Origin: Pseudomonadota bacterium
GTDB taxonomy: Bacteria > Pseudomonadota > Alphaproteobacteria > Rhodospirillales > Casp-alpha2
NCBI GenBank assembly: GCA_027620395.1
Contig: JAQBZY010000048.1
Span: forward strand, 1 to 7,936
Reading direction: 5' to 3'
Length of the DNA stretch: 7,936 nucleotides
Positions 1 to 6,572 of this stretch are shown piece after piece (the stretch's first letter is position 1; each line of letters begins with the position of its first letter). A program made the translations under genes and the position numbers. The notes under the pieces were generated by a model. That model was not told the origin of the DNA. It ran no database searches and was given only the letters and a program-made list of their open reading frames with translations.

Positions 1-19
1 TTATGCCATCGAGCATTAA

Positions 20-1081
20 TTAGAACCTATGCGCCCATTCTCTGAGACCGATGGACATGATTTTCCACGGTTGATCGATGAGTTTGTTCCAGGCTTCGCA
101 ACAGGTGGCGACGATTTCGTCGTAGGAGCTGAATATCCGATTAGACAACCAGTTATCACGCATGAACTGCCAGACGTTTTCGACGGGGTTTAATTCTGGC
201 GACCTTGGCGGCAAGGGCATGATGGTGATGTTGTGTGGGATTATGAGTTTGTTTGTCGTGTGCCACCCGGCTCTGTCGACGATCAGCACGGCATGGGCTC
301 CAGGCGTCACCTGGGTTGAGATTTCATCGAGATGCCATTGCATGGCCTGGGTGTTTACAATGCGGCAGGACAAGGCCCGCCCCAACACCACGCTCGGGGC
401 AGATGGCACCGAATATCCAGGCTGATTTCGTGCGCTGGTCCTTGGGCGCTGTAGGGCGGCTGCCACGGGGAGCCCAGCGCCGCGTGAGTTTGGTCTTTTG
501 ACCGACCCTGGCTTCGTCCTGCCACCAGATTTCTATCTTGGTATTGGCTGCGAGACCGCTGCGGATCGCTTCCAGCTCGGTTGGAAAGTTTTTTTAAAAT
601 CGTCAGCGGCGAACTCGTTCTGCCCCTTGTGGCGCGGACGGGCGGTGATTTTACGGAACCCGAGTGCCCGCAACTCGCGACCAACGCTGGACTCCTCAAG
701 CGAAATACCAAACTCCTCGAATATCCAAAACGCCAGATCCTTTCTGCGCCAGCGGACAACGCCGTGGATCGCAGGGATTGGTCCGTCCTCAACGATCCGT
801 GCAAGCGCCTGGCGTTGCTTGTTGTTGAGCTTCGCCGGTTGGCCCGTCGCTTTGCCATCAATCAGGCCATCCGGCCCCCGTGCATTGAAACGGAGAACCC
901 AGTCACGGATGATCTGAAGTCCGACATCACCAATGCGGGCCGCATCCGTACGCTTGCCCCCATCGTAAATTTCCGCCAGCGCAAGAAGTCGCCGACTCTG
1001 CCCTACATCTTTCGATACTTTGGACAATCGCCGCAAATCCAACCCATCAAAATCATCCCGTAACGATACCGCCTTACCCAT
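20..1081 (-). pseudogene. IS630-family DDE transposase, interrupted by two frame changes
   Basis: This is the transposase that would cut and join the element's ends. Reading down the minus strand, the N-terminal part (1081 to about 590) contains the helix-turn-helix region, with a segment DWVLRFNARGPDGL. The frame then has to shift by -1 at the A7 run (595-589). The middle part (about 590-357) holds IEIWWQDEARVGQKTK with the first catalytic Asp. After LPHC an extra A in 356-354 returns the reading to the first frame. The C-terminal part has LIVDRAGWH (second Asp) and SPELNPVENVW (catalytic Glu), and ends REWAHRF with TAA at 22-20. The rebuilt product is about 353 residues, normal for the family. 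All three catalytic acids survive. A perfect GGAGGT Shine-Dalgarno (plus-strand positions 1087-1092) lies 5 nt before the ATG. The first shift may be programmed, but the second most likely inactivates the gene unless it is a sequencing error. Confidence 0.85.
588..599 (-). other. A7 slippage site in transposase, candidate -1 frameshift
   Basis: On the minus strand the zero-frame codons read GAT TTT AAA AAA ACT. Re-reading one A at the second AAA gives AAA AAA AAC TTT, which restores the conserved string DFKKNFP and opens the central transposase frame. Ribosomal -1 slippage on the P-site lysine codon, or RNA polymerase adding one A on the homopolymer, would give the same protein. A weak stem (TTCCA, 586-582, with TGGAA, 574-570) follows almost directly, closer than usual for a stimulatory structure. 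Related IS630 genes are often annotated with programmed frameshifts, which supports but does not prove this reading. Confidence 0.55.
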
Positions 1082-1092
1082 GAAATACCTCC

Positions 1093-1141
1093 GAATCAGT
1101 TTACCTCATTGATTCAGACTTTTACTGGTTTGGGAATCCCC
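1093..1141. repeat. Presumed IS right-end terminal region with inner dyad
   Basis: Between the transposase start and the presumed element edge there is a 6-bp inverted pair, GAATCA (1093-1098) and TGATTC (1110-1115), spaced by 11 bases. The terminal GGGAATCCC follows (1132-1140). Such sub-terminal dyads fit transposase binding sites. The partner repeat on the left side is outside the window, so this is inferred from position and symmetry only. Confidence 0.4.
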
Positions 1142-1144
1142 TAA

Positions 1145-1705
1145 ATGAGTCACATTCACTGCTCGTTGGTATTAGTTCTGGTCGCGGTTGCCGCATTGGC
1201 CGGGTTCCCGGCTCCTCCGCCAGCCGTGGCGGCGGAATTGAGCATGACCCAGGATGAATCCACTTACAGCGAAAACCTGCGGAAATTCCTGAACCGTCTC
1301 TTTGAGAACTTGCAGATTGCCTATCCGAAATTTAGCCAGGATTGGGGGATAGACGGGTTCGAGACCGGCGAAGCCGATCTGAACGGCGATGGCGTGCCGG
1401 AATTATTCGTATCATACATCAGCACGTTTTTCGCCTATGGGAACTTCGGCCGCAGCATGGTCAGCGTCTATCAGCGGCGCGGCGATTGGTGGGCTTACGT
1501 CGGACAGGTTTCCGGGAGAGGTGATCCGCCCGGCATCCAGATCGAAGACAAGACCTACAACGGCTGGAAGATCATCCGCTACGACAAATCTTATTTTTGC
1601 TGGTCGGATAAGGACAATCTTCGGGGCGATATGTTCCTGACGCCCCACAACAAGTACGGCGCCGGGTATCGCGGCGGCACCAGCGACACCAAGCCCTGCC
1701 CCTGA
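1145..1705 (+). CDS. Predicted exported protein with FG-GAP/VCBS-like calcium loop
   Basis: I do not recognise this 186-residue protein. Its N-terminus (residues 1-30) is a hydrophobic signal-peptide-like stretch with a likely signal peptidase I site around AVAA/ELS, so the mature part is probably periplasmic or secreted. The n-region (MSHIHCS) has no Lys or Arg, which is unusual. Residues 78-89 read DLNGDGVPELFV, matching the D-x-N-x-D-G-x-x-E/D-L calcium-binding loop of FG-GAP/VCBS repeats and related to EF-hand loops. Only one copy is present, so a full beta propeller is not possible. Two Cys (152 and 185) in the mature part could form a disulfide. The ATG lies directly after an in-frame TAA (1142-1144) at the insertion sequence border and has no clear Shine-Dalgarno, so the native promoter, ribosome binding site or first codons may have been lost. 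Function unknown; expression doubtful. Confidence 0.6.
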   Translation: MSHIHCSLVLVLVAVAALAGFPAPPPAVAAELSMTQDESTYSENLRKFLNRLFENLQIAYPKFSQDWGIDGFETGEADLNGDGVPELFVSYISTFFAYGNFGRSMVSVYQRRGDWWAYVGQVSGRGDPPGIQIEDKTYNGWKIIRYDKSYFCWSDKDNLRGDMFLTPHNKYGAGYRGGTSDTKPCP

Positions 1706-1786
1706 CTCCAGTTGAGTGCTGAAGACCGCCGATCATTCCGGCTTCGCTGGTCTGCACGCCAGCGCCATCCGCGACTACGGCGACGG

Positions 1787-1808
1787 CGCCGCCGCCTATT
1801 CGGCGGTG
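1787..1808. other. GC-rich hairpin at the convergent gene junction
   Basis: CCGCCG (1789-1794) pairs with CGGCGG (1801-1806) across a six-base loop, and the stem extends by one G-T and one C-G pair. It overlaps the hydrolase stop codon in the 90-bp gap between the two convergent genes. There is no T run on either side, so it is not a classical intrinsic terminator. It may still slow polymerase or protect the 3' end of the hydrolase message. The rest of the gap holds nothing I can assign. Confidence 0.25.
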
Positions 1809-2443
1809 GCGAGGGATTTGTCGAGATAGGCCTCGACGTGCTTCTCCATGGCCGGGATCTTGTTGGTGAAGAAGTGATCGCCGCCTTTGATCACGTTATA
1901 GGTGATCGAGATGTTCTTCTGCTTGCCGAGCTTTTCGGCCAGCTCGGCCACCGATTCCTCGGGGATGATGTCGTCCTGGTCGCCATGGACCAAAAGCCCC
2001 GACGCCGGGCACGGCGCCAGGAACGTGAAGTCGTGCACACTGGCCAGCGGTGCTATCGAGATGAAGCCGTCGATTTCCGGCCGGCGCATCATCAATTGCA
2101 TGCCGATCCAGGCGCCGAAGGAAAAGCCGGCAATCCAGCAACTGGTGGCGTTTGGGTTATTGCTCTGCATCCAATCCAGCGCCGAGGCGGCGTCGCTAAG
2201 CTCGCCCTGACCATTGTCGAACCCCCCCTGCGAGCGGCCGACGCCCCGGAAATTGAACCGCAGCACCGAAAACCCGCGCCGGGCGAAGCAATGATACATC
2301 GAGTAGACGACTCGGTTATTCATGGTCCCGCCGTGCTGCGGATGCGGGTGCAACACCAGCGCGAGCGGCGCGTCCGCGCGCTTGGAGTGGTGGTAACGGC
2401 CTTCGAGCCGCCCTTCGGGACCATTGAAAATGACTTCGGGCAT
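1796..2443 (-). CDS. Alpha/beta hydrolase, COG2945-like
   Basis: This 215-residue cytosolic protein is a small serine hydrolase of the alpha/beta fold; its substrate is unknown. Diagnostic features in order are the HPHPQHGGTMNN segment (32-43), typical of the COG2945 group and forming the oxyanion region; FNFRGVGRS (63-71); the nucleophile elbow GFSFG with Ser108; the acid loop HGDQDDIIP (153-161) with a probable catalytic Asp157 or Asp158; and GGDHFF with catalytic His190. The triad is complete and the length is normal for the family. There is no signal peptide. The ATG at 2443 is preceded on the minus strand by GAGAGG about 9 nt away, a usable Shine-Dalgarno. The gene is divergent from cysE, sharing a 211-bp control region, and convergent with the exported-protein gene. 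Its closeness to the suf cluster may be ancestral synteny, but no role in Fe-S assembly can be read from the protein. Confidence 0.9.
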   Translation of the reverse strand: MPEVIFNGPEGRLEGRYHHSKRADAPLALVLHPHPQHGGTMNNRVVYSMYHCFARRGFSVLRFNFRGVGRSQGGFDNGQGELSDAASALDWMQSNNPNATSCWIAGFSFGAWIGMQLMMRRPEIDGFISIAPLASVHDFTFLAPCPASGLLVHGDQDDIIPEESVAELAEKLGKQKNISITYNVIKGGDHFFTNKIPAMEKHVEAYLDKSLATAE

Positions 2444-2473
2444 GTAGGAACGCCTCTCTGGGTTCGCGCGTTA

Positions 2474-2488
2474 GTTCTCGACTAGAAC
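2474..2488. promoter_or_regulatory. Candidate operator dyad GTTCT-N5-AGAAC
   Basis: A perfect 5-bp inverted repeat, GTTCT (2474-2478) and AGAAC (2484-2488), lies about 30 bp upstream of the hydrolase start codon on the minus strand, where an operator or the leader of that gene would sit. I do not recognise the cognate regulator. It could be chance, since a five-base arm is short. Confidence 0.25.
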
Positions 2489-2526
2489 AGTTGGTTAATT
2501 CGGAAAAGAATCCCGAAAAGAGCTAT

Positions 2527-2600
2527 TTCCCTTGCAGGAATACTTGATCAATCTTGTCGGGTTTCCTATATAGGCTGCTATAACCCGGTCTTGCAAGGGA
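2527..2600. promoter_or_regulatory. Nested inverted repeats around the cysE promoter
   Basis: The outer arms TCCCTTGCA (2528-2536) and TGCAAGGGA (2592-2600) are a perfect 9-bp inverted repeat flanking the promoter. Inside them CGGGTT (2558-2563) mirrors AACCCG (2582-2587). The left outer arm also overlaps a smaller dyad, TTCC-N6-GGAA (2527-2540), and the right arm overlaps the palindrome CTTGCAAG (2590-2597). This density of symmetry suggests binding sites for dimeric regulators. IscR encoded two genes downstream is a natural candidate, but the sites do not match an IscR consensus well enough for me to assign them. Confidence 0.35.
2544..2572 (+). promoter_or_regulatory. Sigma-70-like promoter for the cysE-iscR-suf operon
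   Basis: TTGATC (2544-2549) as -35 and TATATA (2567-2572) as -10 are separated by exactly 17 bp, the optimal spacing. The -35 is part of the perfect palindrome TTGATCAA (2544-2551), and the -10 is the core of the palindrome CCTATATAGG (2565-2574). A weaker alternative is TTGTCG (2554-2559) with TATAAC (2579-2584) at 19 bp. Transcription would start near 2580, giving a leader of about 75 nt before cysE. Palindromes centred on the promoter elements suggest control by a repressor that blocks polymerase. Confidence 0.55.
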
Positions 2601-2610
2601 CCCTAACCCT

Positions 2611-2631
2611 GCCCGGGCCGACCGCCCGGGC
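2611..2631 (+). promoter_or_regulatory. Stable GC hairpin in the cysE leader
   Basis: GCCCGGGC (2611-2618) pairs perfectly with GCCCGGGC (2624-2631) across the five-base loop CGACC. All eight pairs are G-C. It ends 23 nt before the cysE ATG and lies downstream of the predicted transcription start, so it should form in the mRNA. No T run follows (GAAAGAAAG instead), so it is not an intrinsic terminator. It could shield the 5' end from decay or influence ribosome loading, since the cysE Shine-Dalgarno region is weak. Confidence 0.5.
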
Positions 2632-2654
2632 GAAAGAAAGATATAGATCGAACA

Positions 2655-3389
2655 ATGGTTTTCAAGCGTTTAAAGGCGGATATCGATGCCTTTATGGAGC
2701 GCGACCCGGCGGCCCGCTCGGCCATTGAGGTGGTGATTCTCTATCAGGGCTTCCACGCGATCGTCTTTTACCGGTTCGCGCACGTGCTGTGGAATGCCCA
2801 GTTCAAGTTCCTGGGCCGCTTCGTTTCGCAGCTCGGCCGCTGGCTGACCGGCATCGAAATCCATCCCGGCGCCAAGATCGGCTGCTGCTTTGTGATCGAC
2901 CACGGCACCGGCGTGGTGATCGGTGAAACCGCCGAAATTGGCGACAACGTCACGATTTATCATGACGTCACCCTGGGTGGCGTGGCGCCGAGCGTCGATT
3001 CCGTGCAACAGGTCGGGGTGAAGCGTCACCCGACCCTCAGGGATGGGGTCATCGTCGGCTCTGGAGCGCAGATCCTGGGCCCGATCACGGTCGGCGAGGA
3101 CGCGCGGGTCGGCGCCAACGCCGTCGTCACCACGGACATCCCTGCCGGCACCACCGCAGTCGGTATTCCGGCCCGGGTAATTATGCCGAAGGACAAGGAT
3201 AAGGCGCGCGAGTTCCGGGCCTATGCGACGACAGCGGACGGGGCGCCGGATCCGGTGCAGCAAGTCATCGAACAAATGCGGACGCAGCTTGCCGAGCTCA
3301 AGGACCGGGTCGGCGAGCTCGAGAACGAACGCGACCTGCTTCGGACCGAACTCGATGACGGGACGCGAAAGAAAGGCTCGGTAGCCTAG
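2655..3389 (+). CDS. cysE: Serine O-acetyltransferase with C-terminal coiled coil
   Basis: CysE transfers acetyl from acetyl-CoA to L-serine, giving O-acetylserine, the precursor to which sulfide is added to make cysteine. The 244-residue protein has the short N-terminal helical domain of EpsC-type enzymes (1-65, with [20 protein letters not shown]) and then a left-handed beta helix of hexapeptide repeats (about 67-178). Within it are IHPGAKIG, the active-site [12 protein letters not shown] (Asp82-His83, matching E. coli Asp157-His158), GVKRHPTL and VGANAVV. Residues about 199-235 have a charged heptad pattern ending [15 protein letters not shown], a predicted coiled coil. The C-terminus GSVA lacks the terminal Ile that many CysE proteins insert into CysK. 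The first ATG fits the family N-terminus. Only weak purine stretches (GAAAG, ending 2640) precede it. The gene is the first of the operon, 44 nt before iscR. Confidence 0.93.
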   Translation: MVFKRLKADIDAFMERDPAARSAIEVVILYQGFHAIVFYRFAHVLWNAQFKFLGRFVSQLGRWLTGIEIHPGAKIGCCFVIDHGTGVVIGETAEIGDNVTIYHDVTLGGVAPSVDSVQQVGVKRHPTLRDGVIVGSGAQILGPITVGEDARVGANAVVTTDIPAGTTAVGIPARVIMPKDKDKAREFRAYATTADGAPDPVQQVIEQMRTQLAELKDRVGELENERDLLRTELDDGTRKKGSVA

Positions 3390-3418
3390 GGACGACCAGA
3401 AATGGCGACCGAAATCAT

Positions 3419-3426
3419 GGGAGGAG
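3419..3426 (+). promoter_or_regulatory. Strong ribosome binding site deciding the GTG start of iscR
   Basis: GGGAGGAG lies 7 nt before the GTG at 3434. It is the strongest Shine-Dalgarno in the plus-strand operon and supports the GTG start, which also gives the conserved N-terminus MKLSTKGRYAV. Confidence 0.75.
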
Positions 3427-3433
3427 ACTAAAC

Positions 3434-3907
3434 GTGAAGCTCAGCACCAAGGGACGTTACGCGGTGATGGCGATGGTCGATCTGGCGACGCATTCGGACG
3501 GCAAGCCGGTCTCGCTCGGCGATGTCGCCGAACGTCAGGAAATATCGCTGTCCTATCTCGAGCAATTGTTCGGTCGGCTTCGAAAAAATGGCATCGTCAC
3601 TAGCGTCCGAGGGCCGGGCGGCGGCTATCTGCTGGCCAGGTCAGCCCGCGATACCAGGGTTGCCGACGTGATCCTGGCCGTCGACGAGCCGATCAAGGCG
3701 ACGCGCTGCACGCCGGGAAGTTCCACCGGTTGCCGCGGCCGTCAGCAACGCTGCCTGACGCACGACCTTTGGGAGGAACTCGGCAATCAGATTTATTTGT
3801 TCCTAAGCTCGGTCTCGCTGGCCGATGTGGTTGAGCGCAGGGTGCTCGGCACCAGCGGCATGCTTTTTCAACGCGATCACGAGGGGCGCGTCGCGGCGAA
3901 CCGCTGA
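3434..3907 (+). CDS. iscR: Rrf2-family Fe-S-responsive regulator IscR
   Basis: This 157-residue DNA-binding protein probably senses Fe-S cluster status and adjusts the operon. The winged helix-turn-helix (about 1-65) has the IscR-like MKLSTKGRYAV, the recognition helix region ISLSYLEQLFGRLRKNGIV and the wing VRGPGGGYLLAR. The cluster-binding region has Cys92, Cys100 and Cys107 plus His110 in CLTH, matching the three-Cys, one-His ligand set of E. coli IscR (92, 98, 104, His107). Spacing here is Cys-x7-Cys-x6-Cys, longer than the E. coli x5/x5. The dimer helix follows (about 110-135). Other Rrf2 members such as NsrR or RirA are less likely because of the ERQEISLSYLEQLF and RCxxxxxxxC...CLTH pattern and the suf context. 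It uses GTG as start. The stop is 26 nt before the desulfurase start. No independent promoter is evident in the 44-bp gap before it. Confidence 0.9.
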   Translation: MKLSTKGRYAVMAMVDLATHSDGKPVSLGDVAERQEISLSYLEQLFGRLRKNGIVTSVRGPGGGYLLARSARDTRVADVILAVDEPIKATRCTPGSSTGCRGRQQRCLTHDLWEELGNQIYLFLSSVSLADVVERRVLGTSGMLFQRDHEGRVAANR

Positions 3908-3933
3908 CGGCGCTGAGTTTATCAACGGATATC

Positions 3934-5046
3934 ATGGCCATGCCGACGAGAACCTATCTCGATCATAATGCGACGACGCCGCTTGCCGGCGCCGCCCGCG
4001 CGGCCATGACCGCCGCCATGGATATCGCCGGCAATCCATCTTCCGTGCATGGCGATGGCCGGGCGGCAAGACGCATCGTCGAGGACGCTCGCGAAACTGT
4101 CGCCGAGATCGCCGGCGCCGAACCGGGCGACGTGATTTTCACCGCCGGCGGCACGGAAGCCAACAATTTGGCACTCAGGGGCTTTGCCGCCGGTTCGGTT
4201 CTAGTCAGTGCCGTTGAGCACCCGTCGGTGCTACAGGCCCGCTCGGATAGTGAAGTTCTTCCAGTCGACGCCGACGGCGTCGTCGATCTCGCGGTCCTCG
4301 AAGCACGGCTGCGGGACCTTGGCGGCGGCGTCCTGGTCTCGGTGATGGCTGCCAACAACGAAACCGGTATCCTGCAACCGATCGCCGAGGTGGCGGAAAT
4401 CATCGGCCGACATGGCGCGGTCCTGCACGTCGACGCAAGTCAGGCGGCCGGCAAAATGCCGATGGGCGCCTTCCAGATGGCTGATCTTTTGACATTCAGC
4501 GCCCACAAGTTGGGCGGCCCGGCCGGCGTCGGCGCCTTGATCGTCCGCCATGGCGCTGTCCGTGAGCCGTTGATCAAAGGTGGCGGACAGGAACGCCGCC
4601 GCCGCGCCGGATCGGAAAACGTGATCGGCATCGCCGGTTTCGCCGCCGCCGCCGGCGAGGCCGGCGCGCGAACTGAAGCGATGATCGCTTTGCGGCGGCT
4701 CAGGGACGCCGTCGAGGCCGAATTGATCGTCGCCGGCGCGCTTGTTCACGCCGCCGCCGCAGTGCGCCTTCCGAATACGTCCTCTGTCTCCATGCCAGGG
4801 GTCACGGCCGAGACCCAGGTCATGGCTTTTGATCTTGCCGGCATTTCCGTCAGCGCCGGCTCGGCTTGCTCGTCCGGCAAGGTCGAACCCAGTCACGTCT
4901 TGAAGGCCATGGGCCTCGACGACCGGACGGCCGAGCGGGCAATCCGCGTCAGTTTCGGGATCGGTAACACCGAGGCCGATGCCGAGCGCTTTATTGACAC
5001 TTGGAAAAATATTCATAGCCGGGCCGGAAAGGCAGCGGCGGCATGA
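3934..5046 (+). CDS. Group I cysteine desulfurase (NifS/IscS-like)
   Basis: This PLP enzyme takes sulfur from L-cysteine, leaving alanine, and carries it as a cysteine persulfide for Fe-S cluster assembly in the cytosol. The 370-residue aminotransferase class V fold shows YLDHNATTPL (8-17), the cofactor-contact GGTEANNLAL (72-81), VEHPS with His96, HVDASQAAGK with Asp167 and Gln170, the Schiff-base lysine in SAHKLGGP (Lys192), and the active-site loop SAGSACSSGKVEPSHVL with Cys312. The long flexible Cys loop with SSGK marks group I (NifS/IscS), not group II SufS. The annotated start has a nearby second ATG at 3940; that site has GGA about 10 nt upstream and gives the usual MPTRTYLD start, so it may be the real one. 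The gene lies 43 nt ahead of sufB. Symbols nifS, iscS and sufS are all used for such genes, so none is assigned. Confidence 0.92.
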   Translation: MAMPTRTYLDHNATTPLAGAARAAMTAAMDIAGNPSSVHGDGRAARRIVEDARETVAEIAGAEPGDVIFTAGGTEANNLALRGFAAGSVLVSAVEHPSVLQARSDSEVLPVDADGVVDLAVLEARLRDLGGGVLVSVMAANNETGILQPIAEVAEIIGRHGAVLHVDASQAAGKMPMGAFQMADLLTFSAHKLGGPAGVGALIVRHGAVREPLIKGGGQERRRRAGSENVIGIAGFAAAAGEAGARTEAMIALRRLRDAVEAELIVAGALVHAAAAVRLPNTSSVSMPGVTAETQVMAFDLAGISVSAGSACSSGKVEPSHVLKAMGLDDRTAERAIRVSFGIGNTEADAERFIDTWKNIHSRAGKAAAA

Positions 5047-5089
5047 ATACGACCAGAGAACGCGTAGACGCAACTAGGAGAAAACAATA

Positions 5090-6547
<1,458 letters not shown>

Positions 6548-6572
6548 GCCGACACGGGAAGGAATATAACTA

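Larger units (their letters stand above)
1..1141 (-). mobile_element. IS630-family insertion sequence, left end outside window
   Basis: This is an insertion sequence carrying a single transposase gene on the minus strand. The family call rests on the transposase, which has the DDE signature and overall layout of IS630 enzymes. The right boundary is inferred: the last element base is probably 1141, after the near-palindrome GGGAATCCC (1132-1140), and is followed by TA at 1142-1143, the dinucleotide that IS630 elements target and duplicate. The transposase stop lies at 20-22, and positions 1-19 do not resemble the reverse complement of the right end, so the left terminus should lie left of position 1. 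The terminal inverted repeat therefore cannot be verified here. Confidence 0.8.

Noticed and set aside
1716..1829. Small GTG-started plus-strand frame, product beginning with a KTADHSGFAGLH-like run
   Set aside because: The amino acid composition looks protein-like, but it has only 37 codons, no Shine-Dalgarno, overlaps the hydrolase 3' end and has no family I recognise. It could be a remnant, but the support is too weak to list.
1712..2485. Long plus-strand open frame of 257 codons over the hydrolase gene
   Set aside because: It is antisense to a clear alpha/beta hydrolase with a full catalytic triad. Its product is rich in Arg and low in recognisable motifs, typical of a GC-rich shadow frame.
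2596..2610. AGGGACCCT followed by AACCCT, considered as a direct repeat or small terminator
   Set aside because: The arms are only four bases long, there is no T run, and it lies in the leader directly before the stronger GC hairpin.
4231..5073. Long minus-strand open frame over the cysteine desulfurase
   Set aside because: It is antisense to a gene with all catalytic residues in place, and its Asp/Gly-rich product has no motif. It is a codon-bias shadow.
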